A stretch of DNA of 64,000 bases from Eimeria necatrix. Its lineage: Eukaryota > Apicomplexa > Conoidasida > Eucoccidiorida > Eimeriidae. Below the pieces are notes generated by a model. The model made no database searches, was not told the origin of the DNA, and was given only the letters and a program-made list of their open reading frames with translations. Each line of letters begins with the position of its first letter. Position 1 is the first letter of the stretch. The DNA is taken from the NCBI RefSeq assembly GCF_000499385.1, contig NW_013654378.1, positions 198,043-262,042 on the forward strand, in the 5' to 3' direction. Shown piece after piece: positions 12,681 to 24,205 of the stretch. The position numbers were made by a program, and so were the translations under genes.

Positions 12681-13886
12681 GCTCTTTAAACTTTTAAACA
12701 GAAGGGCGTTGGCCGTGCTGCAGCAGCAGCCAATTCAACCGCAGCTCCTGAAGCTGCGGCAGCAGCATGCCGCTCTGCTGCTGCCGCACGCAACCAGAGC
12801 ATGCATCCCCGTATATTCAATGAGACGATATATCGTTCACAGCCACTAGAAGCAAACTTACGCCGGAAGCAAACTTACGGCCAGGTAGTCACATGAACCT
12901 GTGCGACCTGGGGTGTGCGTACCGCTCGGGCCCCTCAAACCAGCAGCAGCAGCCGCCACTGCCGAGAGGAGCCCCGCGGCAACAGGTTCACGTGCAGATG
13001 CAGCCCCATGTACACAGACACTGGGATAAGGAACACCGAGCTGCTTCTCTCTGACCTCTTCAGCGCCCCACATAACCTACGAAGACCTCTACCTCGCTCT
13101 TGGGCTTGAGCGTGCACTTGCAAACGTCTGGATGTTTAGAAGCATATCTGCCTTTCTATGAGAGCGTGTCTGTAGAACTTAGCGCGTGCGTACTTGTGCA
13201 TCTGTACTGCTGTGGTGCATGCAGCTGCGTACATACCAGCTCCTGGACCCGCACCCGTGCCTTTGCTGCACAGGCGCTGCCCCACACGTAAGCGCAGGCG
13301 CGTGCCGTAAGGCTTGCAGCCGTGGTGGCAAGCAGCGCAGGTGTTCACAGAGCTGCTGCGCGCGCTGCGAGGCTGCTGCCTAGAGCTAGCTGGGGCAGCA
13401 GCGCATGCTTGTGTGAGAAAGCATATGTAGGCGCGCGCACAAACCAACACTCGCACAAGCACACAGAGGCGCACACGAAATTCGCTGGTGTCTACATTTG
13501 CTGCTGCTCAGATAAGCGCCTGCATGTGTCACTTGTGCAGATAGACGAGTCATACGGATACTTGCAAGCCTACACTATTGCCTGTACAGGTATATACATC
13601 ATACAAGTACAGTCATGTGGATGCATGCAAGCCTACAAATACAAGAATATGCATTACTTACGCATACATACACATGCTTAGGTACACATATAAATATGCG
13701 TAATGCATATGATGAAGATGTACTGCATGCATGCATCTGTGTAATGCGCTTGTAAGCTCTATGGTGGGTGCACGAACTCAAGCGCCTACGCGCGGTGTCC
13801 ATCACGTAAGCCTTTTATATCCCTAAAGCCATACACAAAAATACACGTATGAGGCCGCACGTGCACGAGCATGCACGGTTGTTCAA

Positions 13887-13887
<1 letters not shown>

Positions 13888-13937
<50 letters not shown>
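13888..13937. repeat. CTG/CAG trinucleotide tract (about 16 units)
   Basis: This is an almost pure (CTG)n run, broken once by TTG, in intergenic DNA. It is one of the longest uninterrupted examples in the window. Similar but shorter tracts occur in most genes to the left of 49.6 kb and are absent from most of the region to the right. Confidence 0.95.
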
Positions 13938-14335
13938 TCCCGTTGCATAATGAACGCGAGAACGTACACCCGTGCAGTCGCCGCCGCAGGCTTCCCACTG
14001 AGCATTATGTGCTGACGGTCTGGGCGCAGCTGCGCGAGCCACAAACACCAGCCAGCCAACTCAAAGTTCGTGGGCATCCTCTTACTTGAAAGTAGTTTAA
14101 TGATTTTCTTTGTTCGTCTCTACTGCTCTATTTCCCTCCCCGTTCCTCCATTCAAGGCCTTTCTCTGCCCGGCCGCCCCGTCGCCATTCCTTGCCGCGCT
14201 CCTACAGCAGCAAAAGCTGCTGCTGCTGCTACAGCTGCTGCTGATGCTGCTGCTTTTGCAGCAGCATGCGAAGGTCGGGGAGCGGCCGGGGTAACATTTC
14301 TCTCTATATTGCTGGTTTGCAGGCTCCGCCTTCTG

Positions 14336-16752
14336 TTACGAGGTGCGTTCAGCATCATTCGGGTTTCCTGCTGCTGCTGCTGCTGTTGCTGCCGATCCCG
14401 CTGGGCGGCCCCTGTTTAGCGCCCTCAGCCTGTGGCTCTGTTTTTTCTGCGGTTCCGTCGGCTGTCCGTCTCGTCCACTTTCCTCTGCAGCGTTTTCTTT
14501 CGCAGTTTCTTTGCCCTTGCTTTTCTTGCTGCTGCTTTTCTCGACGCATTCGCTCTGGCCCCGCAAGCTGAGGAAGGCAGCAGCAGGCGCCTCCCCCAAT
14601 TCCACCCTGTCTTCCGCCTCTGCGTACTCCCTTTGGAACGACAGCGCAGTGGCAGCAAGACAGCCCTGAGCCAGCGCGTAAAGGGCCCCTATGTGGACCT
14701 GCACGCGCGCCAGCAGCCGCCGCCCGAAGGCCCGCGCGTCTGCGTGGGGCACTGTGGGCAAATGCACCCCCAAATTCTGGGCCAGCGTCCGCAGGGGCCC
14801 CCCGGCCTCGCTATCGTGGACAGTAAGTGCCACGGGCAGGCTGGGCGCATGCGCTGCTGCTGCTGCTGCGGCGGCGGCGGAGGGGTCCACCTCCGAGCCA
14901 AAGGTGCTGTCCTCATCTGCGCCTTCTGCTGCCCCCGCTGCTGCTGCTGCGGCGGCGGCAGCTGCAGCGCCAGACGGCGACAGGGACGGCTTGAAGGTCA
15001 GGGGCCCCGTCAGCGTCTCCCGTGGAGAAGCAAAAGAGAGAAAGCGCCACAAGTGCCTGCATGCGTCGAGCTGCAGCGCGAAGAGCTGCAGCAGCCGCGG
15101 CAGCATGTGCCTGGCGAAGAAAACCAGGCCCCGCTTGTTCTTGCTGAATCGGTCGGTGTACGTGAGATAGCGAGCGACAGTCGCCAAGTAGCCGTTGACC
15201 TTCAGCGCCGCCTCGTTGCTCAGAGAATCCAGAGCGCCCAGAATAGACACCGGGAGAATGTTGCTGGCAGCAGCAGCTCTGAAGGCCTTCAAGTGCTCTT
15301 TCATCTCCTCGTGCAGCCGAATCAGCTCCGCCGGCGCTGCCCGGATGTTCCTGTCGGGCTTCTGCTCCATGTAGTCCGCAAGCATCCTGGGGCACAGGAG
15401 GCCGCAGCATAAGCAACCGCAGCTATGAAGGCTCGTATTGCTGCAACTCTCTCACGAGAGGCGCCCCCTGTGCTTCCCGGAATATTTATTTGTTTATAAA
15501 CGCAAATCCACGTTATTAAAAACGCTTTTTTTCAGCTCGGATGCACCCAAGCCGCCCTAAGCGGCAGCGCAGCCACACTGACACAGCAGACACCGGCAGC
15601 ACCAATAGCAGGCGCGGAGCGGTGAAGCAGCAGCAAGGAATCCACAAGCAACAAGAGCAGCAAAAGTAGCCATCTTAGACATGATAAGACGCAGAGGCCA
15701 ACGGCGAGCCAGCAGACACTGCCACAGAAGCCGCGCACCAAACATAAACACAGCAGCAGCAGCAGCTGGGGTGCAGCGAAGCCAGAGCTCTGGGCCAGCG
15801 ACAAGAGAAATACAGAGAGGACAAAAGCAGACCGAGACACAAGAGCAACCGAAAGAACAAATAACAGCTCATGGCCACCCCCAGGACAAGAGGCGGACAC
15901 AGATAGCGATGCCAGCCACAGCCCCTCCGAAGCAAAAGGGAAAGAACAGTGAAACTCAAAGCAACCAAATTAACAAATTAAACGAAATGAAAGCCGCTAG
16001 AGAATCTTCGCAAGCAAAAGGAAAGCAGCAAGGCCACGGGCAAACAACGTGGAGAGGGCAGCTTGGTGGCCCGCGGCCCCCGCGGAGCAGCTGACTCACT
16101 TTTTAGTTGTTGGATATTCTGTGACGATCCGAAGTGCCCTCCTGTCTGCCTCTTCGTCATCTGAAGCCTCGCGCTCCGCAGCAAAACGCACTATGGGCAG
16201 CTGGGCAGCCAGCAGCAGCCGCGCGGCGCTGCGGACTCCCTGCGCGTCGTCCCCAGGCAGCCCCAGCATATCCCGGGCCAGCCCGAGCTGCTCGTGCAGA
16301 GGCACCCACATGCCTTCTCGCGCTTCGTCGGACGCAATAGAGGCCGAGAGGGCCCCCGCGGCCCGCCGGCCCATGTCGTAGAGGGCCCCGAGGGCCCCCG
16401 CGCCGCTAGAGGCGCCCCCAGACTCGCCTGATGACAAGAACTGGCCAAACAGAGGCCCCAGAGAGGACAGGGCGGACGCGAATTGCTCAGAAAAGCCCCC
16501 AGGGCCCGAGGAAGAGGCCCCGGAGACATCCTGCGGGTACTCCGTGGAGGGGCCCAAAGGAGAGGCCTGCGGGGCCCCTAAGGGGGTCCCCGAGAAGCCG
16601 AAAGACGATCCGTCCGGGGTGTCTGCCGATGCTGCAAAGGCCACCAGAAAGGCCGCGGGCACTGTAAAAAACAGGAGGAGCAGAAACGGCGTTCGTGCTC
16701 CTGCTGCTGCTGCCCATGAGGCACCGCAGCGACCACGTGTGGCTCCTGCCAT
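14336..16752 (-). CDS. Unrecognised secreted protein, two exons
   Basis: Exons are 16752-16100 and 15386-14336. The donor is AAAAA/GTGAGT and the acceptor TGTGCCCCAG, with phase 2 on both sides, giving 567 residues. The ATG at 16752 has a GGCCATGGC context and is followed by a basic stretch and a strong hydrophobic segment (L-L-L-L-F-F-T-V-P-A-A-F-L-V-A-F) at about residues 22-42, so a signal peptide is likely. The middle is compositionally normal and helical in pattern, with almost no Cys; this part looks like a folded domain at roughly residues 120-340. An Ala-rich insert at about 345-380 comes from GCC/GCA runs. The C-terminus is Lys/Glu/Ser-rich. I recognise no family. Secretion to an apical organelle, dense granule or vacuole is possible in a coccidian but is not shown. 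The open chance frame inside the 713-bp intron is ignored. Confidence 0.72.
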
Positions 16753-19700
16753 GGCCCAGCCGCTCCTGTCTGCTTCAGGCTAGGAAGGAGAGGGGAAGAA
16801 GTGCAAGGGGCTGCTGGAAAGTCGCGTCCCGTGCCGCAGTCGGTGCGGCTGCTGCTATTGCTGCTGCTCGAGCGGCTGCTGCCAAGCTCTTGGTCAGTTG
16901 AGAAAGTTAGCAAGAAATTAAAAAGACAAATAGATTCATTTAAAAGCAGGAGACGCAAAACTTAAGGCCTCCAGTCTACGAACGACGCACTCTAGGGGTG
17001 CGCGCAGCTTCCAAGCTGGGCCGAGCCTTCCTAAGTCAGAAAGAGAAAAGGGTGCCACAGAGCAGCCCTGTGGAACTCTCAATGGGAAAACAAAGAAGAA
17101 GAAGGGGAAAGAAAAGAAAAGAAAGAAAAAAACGGCAACAGTTGAGCCAAAATGTAAACACAAAGCTCAGAGCAGCCTCACGCTGGACAGACTCGGCTGC
17201 CGCTGCAGCCCCCCGATCCTCGCTGAAGCTGCAGCAACAGCATCAGCAGCAGCAACACCGCCTCAAGAAGCCCAGTTTGGAACCATCTTCCATTTCAAAA
17301 TGTATCAAATTGTTCAAGAGCAAATGAATGACGCGTTTAAACGCACAAACCCCCCAGCTGCTCCTGCTACTGGGCAGCAAGCGCACACGGCCCCAGCCTC
17401 ACGCAAGACCAGCTCCAACGTCTCATCCGAAATCCTGCTTCTTTCTAGCGAAAGCACACTTCATAAAATGCCGTGCTCTTCTTTTTTCTCTACAGGTGCA
17501 CGAGGGCAGCGCAAGAGGCCGCTGGGAAACCGCGCATACGCGCAGCCCAGATGTGTAGGGACGGACACTCATTGGTGGCCCGACCAGGTTATTGCCAGGG
17601 CCAGCTAGCCACATTTAGTCATAGCTAGCCATAGGATGTCATAGTTTGCTGTAGGGGAGCCACAGCGGAGCAATCTCTAACCCCTGTTTACGTCACTGGT
17701 CGGGAGTACTCTGGACTGCGCGCTGCTTTGTGAGGGGAAGGAGGACGAATGAAGAAGACAAATGGATACTAAAGCAAAGAAGCATAAATTGCTCTTGTAT
17801 GTGCAGAGGTACGCGAAGCACACGGGGGGGAAAACGCGGCCTCCCTAACTCGCCGCTACAATGTTCTGCTTCTTCTAGTGAGAAGGAAGGAATGACGACA
17901 GCCGCGGAGGCGCCGTGTCTTCGTTCCCAACAGAATAGCCGCAAGAGATTAGTGCAGGCGGACACGTTGGGGAGAGCAGGTGACGGGCCAGACGTAGCGA
18001 GATGCAGAAGAAAGGGCCGACATCGGTGGAGTAGCACAGGCGCAGAAAGACAATAGACGCACGCAGCCAAATTCAAAAAGAGCCAGGAACCGGAAGAGGT
18101 AGGCGTAGCCAGGAAGAGGGAAGAACGACACGGAAAGGAAGGAGACAAGAGGGAGTGCTTAATATACGTAAAAAGGAAATATACACAAAACGCCAGCTGC
18201 CAACTGTACGCAAGTCTCCACTATAATAGCCTCCACTGTCGCCAGTCCCGCGCACTCTAAGCTGAAGCACCAACCAGCAGGGGGAAGGGCCCTTGAAGGT
18301 AAAGTGAGAAGATAAAGTAACTAAACTCGAAAGTTAGATATTGCAATGCAAAGCAGTGCACCGGACACTACGAAGCCCAGCGGGTACACCGTAAGGTATC
18401 ATTCGGTGCAAATCGGAGCCACAATGCAGCAATAGGAGAGGCGCTATCCCCACATAAGAGACGAAGGCAAAAAGCCGACGTAGCAGCATAATCTAGTTAT
18501 TTGCTGCGGACGTAGGTTCAAATGTTGATGTGTGTCGGTTCATTAGGCCACATAGAAGCATAGCGAGATTCGCAGTACAAAAGTATCAGAGCACAGGCGA
18601 GAGATCAAGTGCTGTCTTCGGCGTTTCTCGTGTGGCAGAAACGCCGAGAACCAAAAGGGCATAACAGACCAAGAAAACAGGAGAGACGTGGAAAAGTAAT
18701 TACGGAAAGTCAAACACGCAGACAGCGTACTGTGGGGCAGCGATGGAAAACATGAGAGAGAGGGAGGAGGAGGAAGCAAAAGAAGCCCACCCAAAGCACA
18801 AGAAAAGCATAACCATTATATGAAGAACTAGCTGATTGTGTGCCACACGACTAGTAATCAAAGCTTTCAAGCGGTCGTTCATGAACTGTGTTTCTCGGCC
18901 TAAGCAGCAGGCGCTACGAGGCGCAACACACCGCCAGATACCCAGACACAGCAAGAAACCAACCAAACATACACTAGTACAAGTTTGATAGGACGTAGCA
19001 GCACCTCGGGCCAAGAATGCTCGCCCAAAGAAAGCGCTGGGGAAGGGTGGCACCCTGAATGAAGTAGTCACCTAGGGGAATTTAGAGGTTCTGCTGTGCC
19101 TGTGCTCACTTACGCCGGCAGCCTTCAGTGTGGGCACCTTCAATAAGGATAATCAGAGCTGCTCGTGCCCATATCTGCATTAGAGGGGCGATAATCAAAG
19201 CTGCTCGTGCCCATATCTGCATTAAAATGGCAGTGATACGGCTTTAGCTATCAAGGAGTGCTTACAACGCTCCGCAGCTGTTGCTTGTTTGGGTCTAGGT
19301 AACACTGCTCAGGAAGTGTCTGGGAAGCACAACCCCAAAAAATAAAGCTGCTTTGCGCTCCTCAGCCCCCATTTTCGGTGTCTGTAGCTTGCCGGTAAGG
19401 TGAAGCTAGCAGGGCGCTGACTCTTCATAAGCGAAAGCAGTCATTCAGGACTCTTCTAGCAGTACAGCGCGCCCTGGGAGCTCTAAAGTAAGGCTGATCT
19501 AGTCTGGGCAGCTAGATTTGCATGTAGCCCATATTTGCTACAAGTCAAAGATGAGCCTGACCCCGCATGCCACACATCGTGATAGTGAGATGAATAGACC
19601 TTTTCAGCACGGCCAAAATGGTTCTTGAACATGTATGTGGTGAGTAAAGGAAGCATTCAAAGCTCCTGGTCAAGCAATAACGAGAACTGCGGACTAAAAA

Positions 19701-21367
19701 TAAGTTAATTTAGGTGTAGTGAGGCGAAGGAGGTGGTGGGTAGTGCGTGACAGCGCCCCGACGCTGTTCGATGGCCTTCACCTTCACAGCAGTGTCCGTT
19801 CCGAGGAAGTCGTCCAGCAATAGCTGGCTATAGCTCTCTGTGAAGGGTTACAGCTGCCAACGGGCTTGTCACAATTACCCATGGGTAGCTACTGATGCAT
19901 ATCGCTAGATACCGGCGGGCTTCGGGCTGTAGAGGCCCATGGGGGTAAGAGCTAGCCACAGCTAGCTATGGGGCGACCAGTTCGACACCCTCTCATTTCA
20001 TTCGCACACCGTTCTGTTCCGCTTCACCAGATGAGGATTTGTGCAACTGGTGCTTGTACTGTTGTCGATTCAACTGGAAGATTTGGCGCTCCTCTTGAGC
20101 AGGGGTAGCCATGCAGCTTGTGGTCCCTGCTCGCTTGAAGTATGCTCATTGGCCATTAAAAAACTGACGAAGAAAACTTCGTCTGCGGAAAATTTTATGA
20201 TCTAAGTAAAGCTCAAAACTTCGACTTTGTCGCTCCAACGGTGCCGCCGCAATAACGAGCAAGACCATGCAGTAGTCAGCCATCCCAAGAGAAGATTTCT
20301 AATCGCAAGTTTCACGCTTTGTGTTTCAGGGAGAGAGGGGATTTGAATGCATAAAAGCGTGTGGCTTTTAAGCCTGCATATGCAGTAGGCAAAGGTGTGA
20401 CGGTACGAAACTGTCGTTTTTTTACTCTGCTTGCTGTCTTCGTAGATCGCCGGGTGAGGCGCTGTTCGGGGAGGGATCCGAGGCTTTTCTGAAGCTTCAA
20501 GGCACCTCATCAGCCTTTTATGGTGTATTCCACCAAATGATTGAGGAAAATTCACTGAAATTTGCGCTATAATGGCAAATTGAAATGAGACCGGGCATGA
20601 GGTCTGCACGGCATGTCCAACAACACGACCCGCCAGCCAGCGAATTCGCCAGAGTCCGCTGCTGTATCTGGGCTGTTTTGCGCGCTGTTTAGGCCTTAGC
20701 CAGAATAACTGAAAATATACTGGGGAATTGTTTTTCGCTAACCGTTTTACATCGCCGTGCCGCATCCTTTGCCGGCGGAAATTGGCCTGCTCGCGAGCCC
20801 TGCACAGCCCGCCCAGCTCACCCTCTCGGCTAATTTTTTCCCGTTTTGAACTTTCTGGCTCCCTTAGTTCTCTCTTCAAACCTTTGCATGCTTTAATTTG
20901 GGGCTTTGTAGCCGCAAGTAGGGTGCAGGCCGCCTCAGACACTCTCAGAGCAATTCAGGTTCCGCCGTTCCTCCTGGCGGCTTCGAGGCCGGCGCCATAC
21001 TCGGTTTGTGTTCCTTCTCTCGTGTTTCTAACGTGCGTGGCGCTTCACAGGATGCTGGGGGCCTCTAAGGCTCCCCAGCTGCAGCCGTACTCGCCTACTT
21101 GTGCCCTTTGCTTGCCCAGGCCTGCTCTGCGCCTCGCCCTCACGGTCAACACGAACGACCGAGCCGCCTCTGTAGCTAACCACGCGAGGTCTTAAGGCTG
21201 GTGGCACTCATCTTCTGCTCTCGTTGTGCGCTGTTGCACACCTTTGGGCCGTGTGTGTCGTTGCCTGCCTGCTGCCGGTGTCTCTCTGTACTTTCAGCGG
21301 CAGCCTGAAAAGACAGATGTACTAGAGCCCAGTTCGTACGAAAACCCGTTGCCCTCTGGCCAAAAGA
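16753..21367. other. Long divergent spacer (4.6 kb), largely featureless
   Basis: Composition is normal, with few CAG runs. It holds a 42-bp tandem duplication at about 19149-19232 and scattered CTAGC words near 17600-17640 and 19960. A 246-codon minus-strand frame at 20942-20202 starts only at GTG and has no domain or coding look. The spacer should carry promoters for the secreted-protein gene (minus) and the CtIP-like gene (plus). Nothing else is supported. Confidence 0.5.
19149..19232. repeat. 42-bp tandem duplication (two copies)
   Basis: The words ATAATCAGAGCTGCTCGTGC and ATAATCAAAGCTGCTCGTGC start at 19149 and 19191, and both continue CCATATCTGCATTA. The copies differ at one base over the first 34 and then diverge. 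The duplication is intergenic and has no visible role. Confidence 0.9.
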
Positions 21368-24205
21368 ATGCTCACATCTGCCCTGGCGGTGCCAGAGCCT
21401 CAAAGCACACAGAGTTACTCAGCAGACAGCAGCGGCAGCGGCAGCAGCTGCAGCAGCAGCAGCTGCGGCCGCTCCTTCGCTTGGGGTCTCTCTCCTCTGC
21501 CAGTCCTGAGATCCGCATCACTGAAATGCTCATCCGACCCTCCAGAAGTCACTGCTGCTCAGCCGATGCAGCAGGAAGGGGAGGCGGCCTCTGCGGGTGA
21601 TGGCAAAGTGGGTGCTGCCCCGGGGAGCCCCGCGGGGGCCGCTGCGGGGCCCCCCACCAAAATACCTTCTGCAGAGGAGCGCGCGGCGGGCCCAGATGGA
21701 GCTCTTGAGGGGCTGTCAGCTTCTGCTTCGCCTGCTGCTCTTCTGGAGAAGCTCAGCGAGCTTGCTGCCAACAGTGCAGCTCACTCGCAGCAACTGCAGT
21801 GCGTGCGTATGCAGCACGAAGCCGAGAAGGTGGAGCTGCAGCGGCAGCTGAGGGCGCTGGAGAGCCGGCTGAGCTCGCAGGAGTTGCTGCTGTTCGAGGT
21901 GCTGAAAATGCTGAGAGCCGAGAGGCCCCACGCGCACCAGTGGTTACTCCTGGAGGCAAAGGCCACAGCAGCAGCAGCAGTAGCAGCAGCCGGACAGTCG
22001 AATGGGACTGCAGCCGCGCATGCAAACGCCCAGGAGCAGCAGCGGCAGCAGCAAGAAGAGGAGGAGGAGGAGTCTGACCAGGATGAGGACCTCGTTGAGC
22101 TGCTCAGAGACAAACCGACGCGCTGGGCAAGGCGCCTGCACCGCTGGTCTGCGTGCATTGACCATCTGCCGCTGCTGGGGGCCCCTGTTTCGCCTTCTAT
22201 GCGACTTTCCTCCGGGGCTTCTCAGGCCAGCGCTGGCAGCAGCAACCTTTCCAACGATGACGCAGCAGCAGCTGCTGCTGCTGCTGAAGGCGTCCCTCCT
22301 TCCAGCAGCAGCAGCAGCAGGGGTTTGCTTGACTCAGTGGAGGAGGGCTACCACTCGGGGTGGGGGTCCAGTGGACTGCGGGTGGCGCTGCTGAGCCCTG
22401 CGGGCAAGCTTCTGAGCGCCGCAGCTGTAAAGGCAGCAGACACTTTCAGGAACTTCCTCGCGCACGCAACAGTTCGGCAAGAGGCCTGGTTGCGCACTTT
22501 TGCCTCCTTTGCACTCACAGCAGCCCCTGTGGAATCCCTTGCAAGGGCCCGCCAGCTGCACTTAAGGCTGCTGGAGGACGCTGTGGCGCTTCCGTCTTCC
22601 GACTTGTTGCTGCTGGTCGCAGAATGGATCCAGTCAGACCCTGCAGTGGAGGAAGCAGCAGCAGCAGCAGCAGCTCCTGCCGCTAGAGCTGAAGGCCGGG
22701 AAGTGGCGGGGGATGGCAAGCCCCATATGCGAGTGCTGTGTCTGCTGGAGCGCGCTGCTGCTGCTGCTTGTGAGCTTCCGCTGCGACGGCTCAAGAGAGA
22801 AGCTGGGATGGCTGTTTTCGCTTTTGAGCCCTTTTCCGTTTGCGTGCAATTGGGCCGAAACCGCAGCAACAACAGCAGCAGGAGCAGCAGGAGCAGCAGC
22901 AGAAGCAGCAGCAGTGACAGTGAGGACGAGGAAGGCAGCGACGCCCCCAGCAGTAAGAAACTCACGGTGCCCATTTGCTCCATTCAGGGTCTCCGGCTAA
23001 TAAGTCCAAGCGCGGCTCCAGACAGCAGCAAAAGCAGCAGCAGCAGCAGCAGCGGTAGTGCTGCTTCTGTGGGCTTCTGCGAAGGCTCTGGGGATCAATG
23101 GAAGAAAACAAAGCTGCCTGCTAATGAAGCACCAACACAGCAGCAGATAGAAGCAGCAGCTGAACCGCAAGCCCAAGGAGAAAGACGAATTGAAACGGAG
23201 AGACAGACGGAAAGGAAGAGACAAACCGAAGGAGATCGGCAAATCGAGGGAGAGAAGCAAATAGAAACGGACAAAGAACAGCAGAAAAAAGCCAGGCAGC
23301 AGCTGCTCAGGAAGCCCACAGACGCAGCACACCCAACATTGGAGCAGCAGCAGCAGCAGAAGGCTGGCGGTCAGGAAGGAGAGAAACGCTCAGCGAACCC
23401 TACACAGATCAACCGCAGCACTTGCAGCAGTAGTAGCAGCGGTAGCAGTAGCAGCAGCAGCAGCAAGAGGAGCCGTATTGTGGTATCTTCTGCACCCATT
23501 GATGGTGCCCCAGCTAGGGCCCCCAGTGGGCCCCACAGCAGTGGCGGCTGTATGCTGGCGTCTAAGGCGGGAGGGAAAGAGGCAGAAGCAGCAGTTAAAA
23601 AGGAGATATACACGAACCCTGATGCCCCTGTTCAGTACGCACACAAGAATGAGGACAGCAGAAAGACTGATGGAAAGCAGACCAGACTTCTACCTAACGC
23701 AGCAGGAGCAGATGCGGCAGCACCAGCAGGGCGATCAACAGCAGCAGCAGCAACAACAGCAGGCGTAGACGGTGAGTCGCGGCGAAGCGTGGGATGTACG
23801 TCTGTGCGTTGTTGTGGGCTGTCCGTGCAACAGCAGCTGGATCAACAACAGCAGCAGCTGCCACGTGTTCGGGCGTCTGTGCCGCGGCAGGGCAGGCAGC
23901 AGCTGCCAGGGTTTGAATGTGAACAGTGCTGCGGCTTTTACGGCTTGCTGGAGCAGCAAGGAGAGGGACAAAGCAGCAGCGGAAGCAGCAACAACAAAGT
24001 TGCAGGCGCAGCCCACAGCGGTCGCCACAAGTGGAGGCGAACGGATGCCGACACTGACACCGATACGGACACAGAGGCTGCCACAAACGGCAAAGCTGCT
24101 GTTGCTGCGGGTGCTGCTGCTGCTTCTACGAACCAGAGGCGCTGCTCCCGCCACAGGCATTTCGTTCCCCCACCCTCAACACCCCCTGGTTTCTGGGATC
24201 TGTGA
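21368..24205 (+). CDS. Sae2/CtIP/Ctp1-type DNA-end-resection factor
   Basis: This is a 945-codon frame from ATG 21368. The Sae2/CtIP family works with the Mre11-Rad50 nuclease to start resection of DNA double-strand breaks in the nucleus. The diagnostic end is present: a C-x-x-C-C-x-F-Y element in G-F-E-C-E-Q-C-C-G-F-Y at about residues 845-856. It is followed near residue 925 by C-S-R-H-R, then P-P-P-S-T-P-P-G-F-W-D-L and a stop, the hallmark CxxC...CSRHR...TPPGFW layout. The N-terminal part (about residues 115-190) is a Leu/Gln/Glu heptad-rich stretch, like the coiled coil by which family members assemble. The centre is Ser, Gln and Ala repeats and an E/R/Q-rich stretch. A GTGAGT site inside the frame at 23771 could mark a short in-frame intron ending at an ACAG near 23831. 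The usual F-P after G-F-W-D is missing, so one more small exon is possible. The family call rests on motif reading only. Confidence 0.78.
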   Translation: MLTSALAVPEPQSTQSYSADSSGSGSSCSSSSCGRSFAWGLSPLPVLRSASLKCSSDPPEVTAAQPMQQEGEAASAGDGKVGAAPGSPAGAAAGPPTKIPSAEERAAGPDGALEGLSASASPAALLEKLSELAANSAAHSQQLQCVRMQHEAEKVELQRQLRALESRLSSQELLLFEVLKMLRAERPHAHQWLLLEAKATAAAAVAAAGQSNGTAAAHANAQEQQRQQQEEEEEESDQDEDLVELLRDKPTRWARRLHRWSACIDHLPLLGAPVSPSMRLSSGASQASAGSSNLSNDDAAAAAAAAEGVPPSSSSSSRGLLDSVEEGYHSGWGSSGLRVALLSPAGKLLSAAAVKAADTFRNFLAHATVRQEAWLRTFASFALTAAPVESLARARQLHLRLLEDAVALPSSDLLLLVAEWIQSDPAVEEAAAAAAAPAARAEGREVAGDGKPHMRVLCLLERAAAAACELPLRRLKREAGMAVFAFEPFSVCVQLGRNRSNNSSRSSRSSSRSSSSDSEDEEGSDAPSSKKLTVPICSIQGLRLISPSAAPDSSKSSSSSSSGSAASVGFCEGSGDQWKKTKLPANEAPTQQQIEAAAEPQAQGERRIETERQTERKRQTEGDRQIEGEKQIETDKEQQKKARQQLLRKPTDAAHPTLEQQQQQKAGGQEGEKRSANPTQINRSTCSSSSSGSSSSSSSKRSRIVVSSAPIDGAPARAPSGPHSSGGCMLASKAGGKEAEAAVKKEIYTNPDAPVQYAHKNEDSRKTDGKQTRLLPNAAGADAAAPAGRSTAAAATTAGVDGESRRSVGCTSVRCCGLSVQQQLDQQQQQLPRVRASVPRQGRQQLPGFECEQCCGFYGLLEQQGEGQSSSGSSNNKVAGAAHSGRHKWRRTDADTDTDTDTEAATNGKAAVAAGAAAASTNQRRCSRHRHFVPPPSTPPGFWDL

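Larger units (their letters stand above)
11552..14335. other. Intergenic spacer with CTAGC clusters, alternating Pu/Py DNA and a CTG tract
   Basis: This 2.8 kb lies 3' of the SWEET gene and 3' of the next gene (convergent). It holds CTAGC palindrome clusters near 11985-12110, 12357-12420 and 12578-12630. Between about 13190 and 13760 the DNA is rich in alternating TG/CA/TA steps with TGCATGC words. A long CTG tract sits at about 13888-13937. No gene is supported; short frames here are repeat-driven. Confidence 0.6.

Noticed and set aside
13190..13760. Repeated TGCATG/CATACA words, considered as a CRISPR-like or tandem array
   Set aside because: There is no regular spacing or constant repeat; it is simple alternating purine-pyrimidine DNA in a eukaryote.
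20202..20942. Minus-strand 246-codon frame in normal-composition DNA
   Set aside because: It starts at GTG, has no recognisable domain, and its residue mix looks like random translation. It was kept out for lack of support, though its length is mildly unusual.
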